A stretch of 64,000 nucleotides of DNA from Tenacibaculum mesophilum (GCF_003867075.1 NZ_CP032544.1:2102001-2166000); one strand, 5' to 3'; positions 1-9,510 are shown, numbered from the stretch's first letter. Program-made: numbers and translations. The notes: generated by a model not told the origin, from the letters alone.

Positions 1-270
1 TATTCCAATTAACCAAAAAGTGATATTAAAAAGGTTGTCATCATGCTCTCCTTCAAAAGAAGCAGCTTCTGGTAACATAATTACATTCATGGCAATTAAG
101 CAGTAAATCATCATTGCATAAAGGAATGCTAGGAAAGCTAATGAATATTTAGCTTGTTTTTCGTTGTCTTCATCTGTAGCAATTACAGAACGGAAATTCA
201 TTATACGAGTAATTTGCCAAAAACTTACTCCGATTGCAACTGCTATGAAAATATAAAATAAAGCGAGCAT
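1..270 (-). CDS. coxB: Cytochrome c oxidase subunit II, N-terminal part (cut by left edge)
   Basis: The last gene of the respiratory operon, with only its first 90 codons inside the window. It starts MLALFYIFIAVAIG, which forms a first membrane helix. A cytosolic stretch follows (RIMNFRSVIATDEDNEKQ), then a second hydrophobic helix around residues 46-66. Two N-terminal transmembrane helices before a periplasmic CuA domain are the usual architecture of subunit II, but the CuA ligands lie outside the window and cannot be checked. It lies 34 bases after actF on the same strand. In Bacteroidota the act genes are commonly followed by coxB and coxA, and this position is the main reason for the call. 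The oxidase receives electrons from Alternative Complex III and reduces oxygen to water. Confidence 0.85.
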   Translation of the reverse strand, partial: MLALFYIFIAVAIGVSFWQITRIMNFRSVIATDEDNEKQAKYSLAFLAFLYAMMIYCLIAMNVIMLPEAASFEGEHDDNLFNITFWLIGI

Positions 271-304
271 ATTATCTAAACTATTTGTTTATTAATTCTT
301 TTTA

Positions 305-1909
305 TTAATGATGATTACTATCTTCTCCTGTGTGTTCGATGTTGTAGTAATGATAGGTTTCACTTTCGTGTAAATAAGGATTACCTTTTGGCACTGGATT
401 AGCTTTTGCAAACGCATTAAACGTAGCAAAAATAAACAATCCTGTGAAGAATAGTACCCCACTTATCTCTCCAATTCCAAATGCCCATTGACCACCTACT
501 GTTCCTGGCATAACCATTACAAATAAGTCAATATAATGACCTGCTAAGATTACAACTCCTCCTAAAATTACAAACCAAGGTCTACTCTTAAAATCACTGT
601 TGATTAATAATAATACTGGGAAAATAAAGTTCATTACAACCATTGCTAAAAATGGTACTTTATATTCGTTAAAACGTAATAAGAAATAAGTTGTTTCTTC
701 TGGCATATCTGCATACCAAATTAACATAAACTGTGCGAACCATAAATATGTCCAGAATACTGAGAAACCAAACATAAATTTAGCTAAGTCGTGAATATGA
801 CTATCATTTACCAATGGCAATACTCCTTTTGAACGTAAGTAAATAGTTACCATTGCTATAACTGTTAAAGCAGACACTAAGAAAGTAGCTAATACGTACC
901 ATCCAAACAATGTTGAGAACCAGTGCGGATCTATTGCCATAATCCAGTCCCAAGAAGCCATACTTTCAGTAATCATGAAGAATATAAGAAATATAACTGT
1001 TGCATTATAATTTTTCTTATGCTGCTTTAAATCTCCGTTATCTTGAGCTAACGACCACTTTCTTATTAGAAAACGATAAACATTCCAACCTGCTAAGTAA
1101 ACAATACTTCTTATTAACCAACCTGGAGTATTTAACCACCATTTTTTTCCATCTACTATAGCATCATAATTTGGACTTGTTGGGTCAGTTACTCCTTCTC
1201 CCATCCAAGTAAACAGGTGATTCATATGCATTGCTGTAAGTATTAAGAATACTAACATTATTAAACTCACATAATGTAAATTTGATGAAATAGCTTCCAT
1301 TACTCTGTGCAATACTACAGACCATCCTGCTTGTGCAACAATTTGTGAACCATAAAAAGCAAGCACTAACAATGTAATACCTAAAGAGAATAATAAAGCA
1401 ACATACAAAGCAGACCAAGGTCTATTTTGCATTTGGTGTAAAGCGTGTTCTGCATGAGCATCTCCGTGATCTTCACCATGAGCAGCTACTTCAGTATGTG
1501 CTTCAGTTGTTTCATTAGCTTCATCAGTTGCAGTTTCTTTATGATCATCTTCAGCTACATGTACTGCCGAACTATCTTTTGCTTGTGTATTTTCAATAGC
1601 TTCTTCCGAATGATTTTGTTCACCGTTGTGTGCTACTTCTTCAGTGTGTGTAGCAGTACTATCTGCAACATGCTCTTCAGTTGTTGTATCTTCTTCGTGA
1701 TTTTCAATTTTAGCTTCTTCTTTATGCTCTACATCAGCATGATCTGCTTTCGCTTCATGACCTCCATGATGTGCATCTTGTTTTGCTAAAATTTCTTTTG
1801 CTTCTTCTAATGTTTTAGGCGCTGAAAAGAAACTATAACCTGTTCCTAAAAGTCCTACAGCCATTAAAACAATAGCTAGCATTTTTAATTTTCCTGAAAA
1901 CTGGTACAT
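305..1909 (-). CDS. actF: Alternative Complex III subunit ActF with a large His/Glu-rich insert
   Basis: Integral membrane subunit of the quinol:cytochrome c oxidoreductase (Alternative Complex III), 534 aa. A first helix (about residues 9-28) is followed by an unusual hydrophilic stretch at about 45-160, dominated by His, Glu, Asp, Ala and Thr with about 18 histidines. The membrane domain follows, with roughly ten helices and motifs such as MTESMASWDWIMAIDPHWFS, typical of the ActF/NrfD-like fold. ActF subunits are normally shorter, and the difference is mostly this insert. It lies 22 bases downstream of actE and 34 bases before coxB. The fold and operon position are firm. The role of the insert is unknown; metal or proton buffering on the outer face, or a structural linker, are possibilities only. 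Confidence 0.93.
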   Translation of the reverse strand: MYQFSGKLKMLAIVLMAVGLLGTGYSFFSAPKTLEEAKEILAKQDAHHGGHEAKADHADVEHKEEAKIENHEEDTTTEEHVADSTATHTEEVAHNGEQNHSEEAIENTQAKDSSAVHVAEDDHKETATDEANETTEAHTEVAAHGEDHGDAHAEHALHQMQNRPWSALYVALLFSLGITLLVLAFYGSQIVAQAGWSVVLHRVMEAISSNLHYVSLIMLVFLILTAMHMNHLFTWMGEGVTDPTSPNYDAIVDGKKWWLNTPGWLIRSIVYLAGWNVYRFLIRKWSLAQDNGDLKQHKKNYNATVIFLIFFMITESMASWDWIMAIDPHWFSTLFGWYVLATFLVSALTVIAMVTIYLRSKGVLPLVNDSHIHDLAKFMFGFSVFWTYLWFAQFMLIWYADMPEETTYFLLRFNEYKVPFLAMVVMNFIFPVLLLINSDFKSRPWFVILGGVVILAGHYIDLFVMVMPGTVGGQWAFGIGEISGVLFFTGLFIFATFNAFAKANPVPKGNPYLHESETYHYYNIEHTGEDSNHH

Positions 1910-1931
1910 ATCTTAACTATCTATTATAGAC

Positions 1932-2480
1932 TTATTTTAATTCGCTTCTTAATTTTTCTACGTATTGTACAACTTGCCAACGCTCATTGTATCTTAACTG
2001 TGATGCATGAGATCCCATTAAGTTTTTACCATACATAATTACATGATAAATATTCCCTGGGGTTAACTCTCTGTCTGCGTAATTTGGGATACCATTAAAT
2101 TTATCTCTTTGCGATAACACTCCGTTACCATCCCCTTTTGTTCCGTGACAAGAAGCACAGTATATGTCATATAACTCTTTACCTTTTTCTAAGTTAGCCT
2201 CAGTAGTTGGTAATGGGTTTTTTAATTCAGCTTTTGCTTTTTCATATCCTTCATTAGTGTCTGGAATATCATAAGCTACAACTCCGTTTCTGCTTACAGT
2301 ACCTGCTACTGGTAATTTATTTACCTCTTCATTATTAATACCTTCGGCTCCATTTGCATCGTAGGGTACAGATACATACATATCTGGCATGAACTGTACT
2401 TGTGGTTTTCGTTTATCGTTACAAGAACTTAAGCTTGTTGCTGCTACAGCTAAAGCGATAATTATTTTTAAATTCTTCAT
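1932..2480 (-). CDS. actE: Alternative Complex III subunit ActE, monoheme cytochrome c lipoprotein
   Basis: A 182 aa monoheme c-type cytochrome. The N-terminus is a lipoprotein signal with lipobox LSSC (Cys20), so the protein is probably anchored to the periplasmic face of the inner membrane. The heme site CASCH is at residues 108-112, and a Met around 149-155 (MYGKNLMG) is the likely distal ligand. In Alternative Complex III, ActE passes electrons from the ActA/ActB side to the soluble carrier or oxidase. The gene sits 9 bases after actD and 22 bases before actF on the same strand, so it is co-transcribed. Length and motifs match the family. Confidence 0.94.
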   Translation of the reverse strand: MKNLKIIIALAVAATSLSSCNDKRKPQVQFMPDMYVSVPYDANGAEGINNEEVNKLPVAGTVSRNGVVAYDIPDTNEGYEKAKAELKNPLPTTEANLEKGKELYDIYCASCHGTKGDGNGVLSQRDKFNGIPNYADRELTPGNIYHVIMYGKNLMGSHASQLRYNERWQVVQYVEKLRSELK

Positions 2481-2489
2481 ATCTCTTTA

Positions 2490-3017
2490 TTAGTGCGTTT
2501 CTACTACGTTAATTTCTACAGCTCCAGTTTTCTCTAATAATGACACCAACTCTTCTTCACTCCCTTTAACAGGAATCTCCATTAAAAAGTGATCATCTGT
2601 AGTTCTTGGGTCAGGGTTTTCAGCTTCTTTAAATGGCCATATCTTACTTCTCATATAAAAAGTAATTACCATTAAGTGTGCTGCAAAAAACACTGTTAAT
2701 TCAAATAATATTGGAACAAAAGCTGGCATATTGGTAGCCCATGAAAAGTTTGGTTTTCCCCCAATATCTTGAGGCCAATCAGCAATCATAGTATACCATG
2801 TTAACCAAACTGCTACTGATAAGCCTGTAATACCATATAAAAAAGCGGTAATTGCTAAACGTGTTGGTGCTAATCCCATTGCTTTGTCTAATCCATGAAC
2901 TGGAAAAGGACAAAATACTTCTTCAATATGATGATTTTCTGCTTTTACTTTCTTAACGGCATCCATTAAGATATCATCATCATTATATAATGCGTGAATT
3001 ACTTTATTAGTGCTCAT
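2490..3017 (-). CDS. actD: Alternative Complex III subunit ActD (DUF3341)
   Basis: Small membrane subunit of Alternative Complex III, DUF3341 family, 175 aa from the chosen start. An N-terminal soluble part (STNKVIHALYNDDDILMDAV) is followed by two membrane helices separated by a short loop, then a C-terminal tail with DDHFLMEIPV, the usual ActD layout. The reading frame is open 11 codons further upstream, but the ATG at 3015-3017 is preferred. It gives the family's normal N-terminus, is preceded by the purine-rich stretch AGAGAAGAGAACA, and overlaps the end of actC by only 11 bases, consistent with translational coupling. The protein carries no cofactor motif. Confidence 0.92.
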   Translation of the reverse strand: MSTNKVIHALYNDDDILMDAVKKVKAENHHIEEVFCPFPVHGLDKAMGLAPTRLAITAFLYGITGLSVAVWLTWYTMIADWPQDIGGKPNFSWATNMPAFVPILFELTVFFAAHLMVITFYMRSKIWPFKEAENPDPRTTDDHFLMEIPVKGSEEELVSLLEKTGAVEINVVETH

Positions 3018-4407
3018 TGTTCTCTTCTCTTGATTTTTTAAAATTCTCACCTGATGATTTCAAAATAGTCTTAATCTCTGCTGTAGGGATTACTGGGAAA
3101 GTTCTTGCATATAATAAGAATAATACAAAGAAGAATCCGATAGTTCCTATAAAGATACCTACGTCTACGAACGTTGGTTCAAAACGCCACCATGTAGATG
3201 GTAACTGTCCTTTACTTAATACAATTGCAATAATATCAAAACGCTCAAACCACATACCGATGTTAATTACTATCGAGATAATAAAAGACCAAATAAAACT
3301 TCTTCTAATCTTTTTGATCCATAATAACTGTGGTGTGAAAATGTTACAAATTAATAACGACCAAAATGCCCATCCGTAAGCTCCTGCTTCTGCTCCAAAT
3401 GATAAGTATGTGTAGTTTTCGTAAGGAGAACCTGTATACCATGCAATAAAGAACTCTGTTGCATAAGCTACTGCTACGATACCTCCTGTTAAAATGATTA
3501 CGATGTTCATATACTCTACGTGTAAACGTGTAATATATGCTTCCATATTTGTAACCTTACGCATAATACCTAATAAGGTTTGTACCATTGCAAATCCAGA
3601 GAATATCGCCCCTGCTACGAAATAAGGAGGGAAAATTGTTGAGTGCCATCCTGGGTTGATAGAAGTTGCGAAGTCCATCGATACAATTGTGTGTACAGAA
3701 AGTACTAATGGTGTTGCTAATCCTGCTAATACTAACGACACTTCTTCAAAACGTTGCCAGTCTTTTGCTCTACCTGACCACCCGAAAGATAATAATGCAT
3801 AAATTTTCTTTTGGAAAGGTTTAACAGCTCTATCACGAATCGTTGCAAAATCAGGTAATAAACCAGTCCACCAGAAAACTAATGATACCGATAAATACGT
3901 AGAAATTGCGAATACATCCCATAATAATGGCGAGTTAAAGTTAACCCATAATGATCCAAATTGGTTTGGAATTGGTAATACCCAGTATCCGTTCCATGGA
4001 CGTCCCATGTGAATAATTGGGAATAATCCTGCTTGGAATACCGCAAAGATTGTCATCGCTTCTGCAGAACGGTTAATTGCCATTCTCCATTTTTGACGGA
4101 ATAATAAAAGTACTGCAGAAATAAGTGTTCCTGCGTGACCAATACCTACCCACCATACGAAGTTGGTAATATCCCATGCCCAACCGATGTTTTTACTTAA
4201 TCCCCATACACCAATACCTGTTCCTACGGTGTAAAAGATACATCCAAATCCCCATAACATTGCTGCTAAAGAGATATAGAATGCTATATACCAATTTTTG
4301 TTTGCTTTACCTTCAATAGGTCTAGCAATATCTTCAGTAATATCATGGTAACTCTTGTCACCAAGTATTAAAGGTTCTCTATAAGATGATTCGTAATGAG
4401 ACGACAT
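3007..4407 (-). CDS. actC: Alternative Complex III subunit ActC (NrfD-like quinol-binding membrane subunit)
   Basis: A 466 aa polytopic protein of the NrfD/PsrC family, with about ten hydrophobic helices after a soluble N-terminus (SSHYESSYREPLILGDKSY). Segments such as WWVGIGHAGTLISAVLLLF and GRPWNGYWVLPIPNQ are hallmarks of ActC. The subunit provides a quinol oxidation site and passes electrons to the iron-sulfur clusters of ActB. The gene is 27 bases after actB and overlaps actD by 11 bases. Length and sequence agree with the family, and there are no irregularities. Confidence 0.95.
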   Translation of the reverse strand: MSSHYESSYREPLILGDKSYHDITEDIARPIEGKANKNWYIAFYISLAAMLWGFGCIFYTVGTGIGVWGLSKNIGWAWDITNFVWWVGIGHAGTLISAVLLLFRQKWRMAINRSAEAMTIFAVFQAGLFPIIHMGRPWNGYWVLPIPNQFGSLWVNFNSPLLWDVFAISTYLSVSLVFWWTGLLPDFATIRDRAVKPFQKKIYALLSFGWSGRAKDWQRFEEVSLVLAGLATPLVLSVHTIVSMDFATSINPGWHSTIFPPYFVAGAIFSGFAMVQTLLGIMRKVTNMEAYITRLHVEYMNIVIILTGGIVAVAYATEFFIAWYTGSPYENYTYLSFGAEAGAYGWAFWSLLICNIFTPQLLWIKKIRRSFIWSFIISIVINIGMWFERFDIIAIVLSKGQLPSTWWRFEPTFVDVGIFIGTIGFFFVLFLLYARTFPVIPTAEIKTILKSSGENFKKSREENNEH

Positions 4408-4434
4408 AAATCTATATACTTATTAATTTTACTA

Positions 4435-7400
4435 TTAAGCTTCGTTTGTATTTCTTACTTTCACTTGATACACTACGTTTGGTTTTGTACCAATATAATC
4501 TAAAACGTGGAAAGCTCTTTTATCTTCTTTTAATGCTGTAACTGTATCTTCAGTGTTGTTTATATCTCCAAACACCATAGAACCAGTAGAACATGCTGCT
4601 GAACATGCTGTTTCAAACTCGTCTTTTTTAACAGCTCTACCTTCTTTCTTAGCCTTTAAGATAGTAGCTTGTGTCATTTGAATACACATAGAACACTTTT
4701 CCATTACACCACGAGAACGAACTACTACGTCTGGGTTTAACACCATTTTACCGTACTCGTTATTCATGTTAAAATCAAACTCGTTGTTTTCAGCATAATT
4801 AAACCAGTTGAAACGACGAACTCTATATGGACAGTTATTTGCACAGTAACGAGTACCTACACAACGATTATATGCCATTTGGTTTTGACCTTGACGACCG
4901 TGAGATGTTGCTGCTACCGGACATACTGTTTCACATGGTGCGTGGTTACAGTGCTGACACATCATTGGTTGGAAAGCAACCTGTGGATTTTCTGCTGGGT
5001 TTTCTAAAGCATCAAATAAATCTCCTTTGCTTAGCTCTAATACTTTTTCAGTATAACGTCTTTCAATTTCTTGGTTAGCTATGTTTGGATTTTGAGCTTT
5101 GAACTCCTCCAATGTCATTTTAGCCTTATGTTGCTTATCTTCCACAGTAGAAGAATAATAACGATCAATACGTAACCAAGCCATATCTCTACCAACTCTC
5201 ATTTCATCTTTACCAACAACTGGTACGTTGTTTTCTGCGTGACATGCAATAACACATGCTCCACAACCTGTACAAGATGTTAAGTCGATAGATAAGTTAA
5301 AGTGGTGTCCTAAACTTCTGTCATGCTCATCCCATAAGTCAATTTTACTTCCTTCAACTTCTTGATGATCATAAGAGACCATAAATGGCTTATTCCAAGT
5401 ATGCTTAGGATCTAATTTTTTATCGTTTACTTCTTTTAATGAAGCTTCTTTTAATATATCGTGGCGACCTGCTAAAGTACTTTGTACTTGCATACAAGCA
5501 AACTTGTGCCATCCTGAAGTTCTTTCAATAGAAACATTATACTGAACATTGTTTCCATTTTGGTAGAATGGATAGGCATTGACACCTACTTGCATTTCTG
5601 ATTTTAATCCTTGAGTTCTACCGTATCCTAATGCTAAACCTACTGATCCTTTTGCTTGACCTGGTTGTATAAGTACTGGTACTTTATTTATTGTTATGCC
5701 ATTTACTGTTACGTTAGCATAATTACCATCAATAGCACCATTATCTTTTACTGGGTTTTCAAAACCTAATTCTTTTGCATCTGAAATCGAAATAGTCAAG
5801 TAGTTATCCCAAGAAGCTCTTGTAATAGGGTCAGGTAATTCTTGTAACCAAGGGTTATTTGCTTGTTTACCGTCTCCTAACGCTGTTGATGAGTATAAGC
5901 TTAATTCGAATCCTGAAGCATTATTAGCATTTTTCACTAATTGCGCTGCTACTACATTTATATCTACAGTAGATTCAAAAGCTATTTCTTCTTCTACAGT
6001 AACTTTTTCAACTTTAAAGAACCCATCATGTAATGCTTGATTCCATGAAGCCCCTCCTAATACATTTGTACTCCAAAATTCTTTTAAAGTATCGTAATAG
6101 TTCACTGTACTTCCAGACCATTTTAACAAAACGTCTTGTATTTGACGTGTGTTAAATAGTGGCTGTATAGTTGGTTGCATTAAACTATAAACACCTTGCT
6201 TCGCCATAACATCTCCCCAACTTTCTAAGTTATGAGGTGCTGGCAATGTATATTGTGTAGCATTAGCTGTAGCATCATCTTGAGTAGATAGAGCTATAGA
6301 TAATTTTAAATTTTTAATTCCTTCTGCTAAATCAACTGCATTTGCTAAAGTGTATAAAGGATTTACATTATAAGTAATTAAACCTTTTACTTTACCTCCT
6401 TTAACGTCTGCTATCAATTGAGCTACTTGGGTATCGTTACCTTGACGCTTTAAATTCACCGCCTCAGTATCTATTACCTCACTATTTAACGCTTTATTGA
6501 TTGCTAATGCAATTAATTGTGCGTTTTTATCATTTAAACCTGTAACAACAACCCCTTTTGAACCTGCTTTTTTAAGGTCTTTAGCTAATTGCTTTACCTC
6601 TACATCAAAAGTTGTTGCTTTTGAAGGAAGGCTATTTCCTGTTATTTGGTTGTATAAGTTTATTAAAGCGAAAACTTGCTCAGATGGTTTGGCTACAATT
6701 CTTTTATCGGCATTTGCTCCCGCTAAAGACATGTTAGCTTCTATTTGAACATGGTATGACATTTTACCAGTTTCTACTCTACGACCTTCTGCATAAGACT
6801 TTTCGTATCCCCCTTGCCAATCACCAATAAAATCTGCCCCTATGGACGCGATAACTTCCGCCTTACTAAAATCGTAATCTGGCAATGCTCTTTTACCATA
6901 CATGGCTTCAAAAGCATCAGCAGTTGCACTTTCAGAAATTGCGTCATATACCACATGCTTAACATTTGGGTAAGCTGTAATAAAATCTGCTATTACTTTT
7001 TCAGTAGAAGGACTCGCTAAAGTTCCTGTTAATAATACTACTGGTTCATTAGCATTCTTTAATTCGTTTAATTTTGCGATAATTTCTTTATCTGCATCTG
7101 CCCAAGAGATTTGAGTTTTTCCTTTTCTTGGTTCTTTTAAACGTAATTTTTCATCGTATAATGATAAAACTGACGCTTGAGTACGTGCGCTAGTTACACC
7201 TCCTGCCTCTTTATTTGGCATGATTTGAATTGGACGTCCTTCGCGTGTTTTTACTAATACGTTTGCGAAATCAAAACCGTCTGCAATTGTAGTTGCGTAC
7301 CAATCAGCAACGCCTACTACGATATCATTAGGTTGCACTACATAAGGAATTGATTTTCTTACTGGACCTTCACAAGCTGCTAAAGAAGCTGCTGCAGTGG

Positions 7401-7581
7401 TAAATCCAACATATTTCAAGAAGTCTCTACGTGAAGTTGATGATGTTTCTAAGGTATCTTTGTCGCCTAAAAATTCATCTGTAGGAATATCTTGTACAAA
7501 CTCATTATTACGTAGCGTTTCAACAATAGAACTACCCTTTAGTTCTTCAACACTTTGCCAGTATTTTTTGTTTGAAGCCAT
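4435..7581 (-). CDS. actB: Alternative Complex III subunit ActB, Tat-exported iron-sulfur protein
   Basis: A 1048 aa periplasmic subunit made of a molybdopterin-oxidoreductase-like domain without visible cofactor motifs and a ferredoxin-like domain. A twin-arginine signal (SRRDFLK, residues 50-56) lies behind an unusually long leader typical of this family, and a cysteine in LAAC (70) could be lipidated. The C-terminal part has 15 clustered cysteines in four groups: 770/773/776/780, 875/878/883/887, 907/913/917 and 963/966/993/997. This fits three [4Fe-4S] clusters and one [3Fe-4S] cluster, as reported for ActB. The clusters wire quinol oxidation in ActC to the hemes of ActA and ActE. The gene follows actA by 32 bases. 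Confidence 0.95.
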   Translation of the reverse strand: MASNKKYWQSVEELKGSSIVETLRNNEFVQDIPTDEFLGDKDTLETSSTSRRDFLKYVGFTTAAASLAACEGPVRKSIPYVVQPNDIVVGVADWYATTIADGFDFANVLVKTREGRPIQIMPNKEAGGVTSARTQASVLSLYDEKLRLKEPRKGKTQISWADADKEIIAKLNELKNANEPVVLLTGTLASPSTEKVIADFITAYPNVKHVVYDAISESATADAFEAMYGKRALPDYDFSKAEVIASIGADFIGDWQGGYEKSYAEGRRVETGKMSYHVQIEANMSLAGANADKRIVAKPSEQVFALINLYNQITGNSLPSKATTFDVEVKQLAKDLKKAGSKGVVVTGLNDKNAQLIALAINKALNSEVIDTEAVNLKRQGNDTQVAQLIADVKGGKVKGLITYNVNPLYTLANAVDLAEGIKNLKLSIALSTQDDATANATQYTLPAPHNLESWGDVMAKQGVYSLMQPTIQPLFNTRQIQDVLLKWSGSTVNYYDTLKEFWSTNVLGGASWNQALHDGFFKVEKVTVEEEIAFESTVDINVVAAQLVKNANNASGFELSLYSSTALGDGKQANNPWLQELPDPITRASWDNYLTISISDAKELGFENPVKDNGAIDGNYANVTVNGITINKVPVLIQPGQAKGSVGLALGYGRTQGLKSEMQVGVNAYPFYQNGNNVQYNVSIERTSGWHKFACMQVQSTLAGRHDILKEASLKEVNDKKLDPKHTWNKPFMVSYDHQEVEGSKIDLWDEHDRSLGHHFNLSIDLTSCTGCGACVIACHAENNVPVVGKDEMRVGRDMAWLRIDRYYSSTVEDKQHKAKMTLEEFKAQNPNIANQEIERRYTEKVLELSKGDLFDALENPAENPQVAFQPMMCQHCNHAPCETVCPVAATSHGRQGQNQMAYNRCVGTRYCANNCPYRVRRFNWFNYAENNEFDFNMNNEYGKMVLNPDVVVRSRGVMEKCSMCIQMTQATILKAKKEGRAVKKDEFETACSAACSTGSMVFGDINNTEDTVTALKEDKRAFHVLDYIGTKPNVVYQVKVRNTNEA

Positions 7582-7613
7582 TTATATATGTGTTTTTCTA
7601 CTTTCTAAATTGA

Positions 7614-8909
7614 TTAATAGTGGCATTTACCACACTCTTTTCCTCCTAATTGAGCAATAGTTACTTGCTCAACACCGTACTTCTTAGCTAGTTCTTCATG
7701 AATTTTAGCATAGTACTCATTACCTTTTAAGTCAACCTTAGTTTCCTTATGACAGTCAATACACCAACCCATTGTTAATGGCGAATATTGATATACTTCT
7801 TCCATTTCCTCTACTGGACCATGACATTTTTGACATGCAATTCCTCCTACAGTTACGTGTTGTGAATGGTTAAAATATGCGAAATCTGGCAAGTTATGAA
7901 CTCTCACCCATTTAACCGGCTTAGTATTTCCAGTATATTCTAATTTTTCTGCATCCCAACCAGCTGCTTCATAAATCTTAGCGATTTCTTTATCTAAATC
8001 AGCTTTTACTAATGTATGATCATCCATTACAACTTTTGTATCGTCTGCTACTTCAGAAATATTCTTATGACAATTCATACAAACATTTACAGATGGTATA
8101 CCCGAATGCTTACTATGTTTTGCTGCAGAGTGACAGTATTGACAATCTATCTTATTATCTCCTGCGTGAATTTTATGTGAAAAAGCTATTGGTTGAATTG
8201 GCTGATACCCCTCATCAACACCAACTTTAAACAAAGTTCCAAACAAGAAATAAGCAGCAATTAAAGCTCCAAAAATAACGGTTAACACTTTTAAGAAAGT
8301 ATTCTGTTTAATTCCTTGCCACAACTCAGCAGTTTGCCCCATTAAACCTGGAGTTTTTGGAGCGCCTTTTAATTCACTAATAGTTTTTAACAAACTACCA
8401 ATAATTAAGAATGCCACAACAATAGCTGCAGCCAATATATATATCAACCATTTTGGTGCCTGATCACCTTGAGATCCAACTCCTTCAATATCAGTTCCTG
8501 CTGCTGGAGTCTTCTTTAACTCACCAACCGTGGTATAGTAAAGGATATCATCAATGTTTTGATCCGATAACTGCGGAAAAGCAGTCATATTAGAACCATT
8601 ATACTCTTCAAAAATCGCAATTGCTTCTTTATCCCCTGAAGCTCTTAAAGCAGCATTATCTTTTATCCATGCTTTCAACCATTCATTGGTTCTTCTCTCT
8701 TCAATCCCAGCCAAAGCAGGACCAACCAGCTTCTTATCTAACTTATGACAAGATGCACAAAGAGATTTAAACAATTTTTTCCCTTCTTTTTGACGCGCCT
8801 CATCAATATCTTGTGAAAACGCCGAAAAACTTACTAAGAAAACTAAAAAGAAAGCTAAACTCTTTGCTAGAGTTTTAGTTAATCTACTGTGATGATTCAC
8901 ACTTTTCAT
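7614..8909 (-). CDS. actA: Alternative Complex III subunit ActA, multiheme cytochrome c with six heme sites
   Basis: First gene of the operon, 431 aa. A signal sequence (residues 1-33) is followed by a class-I cytochrome c domain with CASCH at 51-55, a membrane helix at 154-172, a second at about 206-224, and a pentaheme domain with CxxCH at 256-260, 277-281, 359-363, 383-387 and 426-430. The classical ActA is pentaheme; the extra N-terminal monoheme domain is a fusion known in many Bacteroidota members. The subunit receives electrons from the ActB clusters in the periplasm. Its ATG at 8907-8909 is preceded by about 200 bases of divergent promoter region shared with the SPOR gene. Confidence 0.94.
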   Translation of the reverse strand: MKSVNHHSRLTKTLAKSLAFFLVFLVSFSAFSQDIDEARQKEGKKLFKSLCASCHKLDKKLVGPALAGIEERRTNEWLKAWIKDNAALRASGDKEAIAIFEEYNGSNMTAFPQLSDQNIDDILYYTTVGELKKTPAAGTDIEGVGSQGDQAPKWLIYILAAAIVVAFLIIGSLLKTISELKGAPKTPGLMGQTAELWQGIKQNTFLKVLTVIFGALIAAYFLFGTLFKVGVDEGYQPIQPIAFSHKIHAGDNKIDCQYCHSAAKHSKHSGIPSVNVCMNCHKNISEVADDTKVVMDDHTLVKADLDKEIAKIYEAAGWDAEKLEYTGNTKPVKWVRVHNLPDFAYFNHSQHVTVGGIACQKCHGPVEEMEEVYQYSPLTMGWCIDCHKETKVDLKGNEYYAKIHEELAKKYGVEQVTIAQLGGKECGKCHY

Positions 8910-8993
8910 ACTATAAAAATATAAGTTTTGTATCTATTTTGGTACAATTTTTTCTGTTATACTAATTTTAAAATTAGCACACAGAAAGTTGCA

Positions 8994-9001
8994 CAAAAGT
9001 A
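8994..9001 (-). promoter_or_regulatory. Candidate -7 box for the act-cox operon
   Basis: On the minus strand the sequence reads TACTTTTG, an exact match to the Bacteroidetes -7 consensus TAnnTTTG. It would start transcription about 75-80 bases upstream of actA. No convincing -33 TTG partner was found, so the assignment rests on the core alone. Confidence 0.4.
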
Positions 9002-9101
9002 CTACTTCTGTCTAAATTGTGAAATGTTAAGAGAATCCTAATCTATAATTTATAACAATTCTAAATAACTAGCGTTAACAACGTATTAACTCACAAGTCA
9101 T

Positions 9102-9109
9102 TACTTTTG
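9102..9109 (+). promoter_or_regulatory. Candidate -7 box for the SPOR gene
   Basis: TACTTTTG matches the Bacteroidetes -7 consensus TAnnTTTG and lies 17 bases before the ATG, giving a short leader. It is the same octamer as the divergent box for actA about 100 bases away. The -33 element is not obvious. Confidence 0.45.
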
Positions 9110-9126
9110 TAAAAAGATTCATCAAA

Positions 9127-9489
9127 ATGAAAAAACATAGCTTAATTATTACTTTTATATTTCTTGTTACTGCTTTTGCACTCAAAGCTAATGCTCAAGA
9201 AAAACTTACTGACAACAAGCACATTATTTCACTGATAGAAAAGAAAAGAACCTACAACAAGAGCAATGGAAACGGGTACAGAATCCAACTATACAATGGA
9301 CTTGAAAGACGCGCTAGAAGCCTCCGTAATAGGTTTAAAGTTGAATACCCTGATGTTTACACAAAACTAATTTATAAACAACCTGAATGGAAAATACAAG
9401 TAGGGAATTATAAAACACGCTTACATGCTGATAGGGCTTTAAATGAAATCCGAGAAAAATTCTCTGGTGCCATTGTAGTACCTATGTAA
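9127..9489 (+). CDS. Secreted SPOR-domain protein
   Basis: A 120 aa protein with a cleavable signal peptide ending near ALKANAQ (residue 24). The mature part is almost entirely one SPOR domain: GYRIQLYNG opens it, and the repeat-like second half is WKIQVGNYKTRLHADRALNEI. SPOR domains bind glycan strands lacking stem peptides, which are enriched where daughter cells separate, so a periplasmic peptidoglycan-associated role is expected. It stands alone between the divergent act operon and the convergent purF, with its own -7 box and a strong terminator. Small single-SPOR proteins of this kind are common in flavobacteria, but their exact task is not established. Confidence 0.85.
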   Translation: MKKHSLIITFIFLVTAFALKANAQEKLTDNKHIISLIEKKRTYNKSNGNGYRIQLYNGLERRARSLRNRFKVEYPDVYTKLIYKQPEWKIQVGNYKTRLHADRALNEIREKFSGAIVVPM

Positions 9490-9510
9490 TTAAACATATT
9501 TTATCACATA

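Noticed and set aside
1445..1789. Long plus-strand frame opposite the ActF His/Glu-rich insert
   Set aside because: It is the mirror of a low-complexity coding region; the peptide is mostly C, F, S and I and has no domain or start context.
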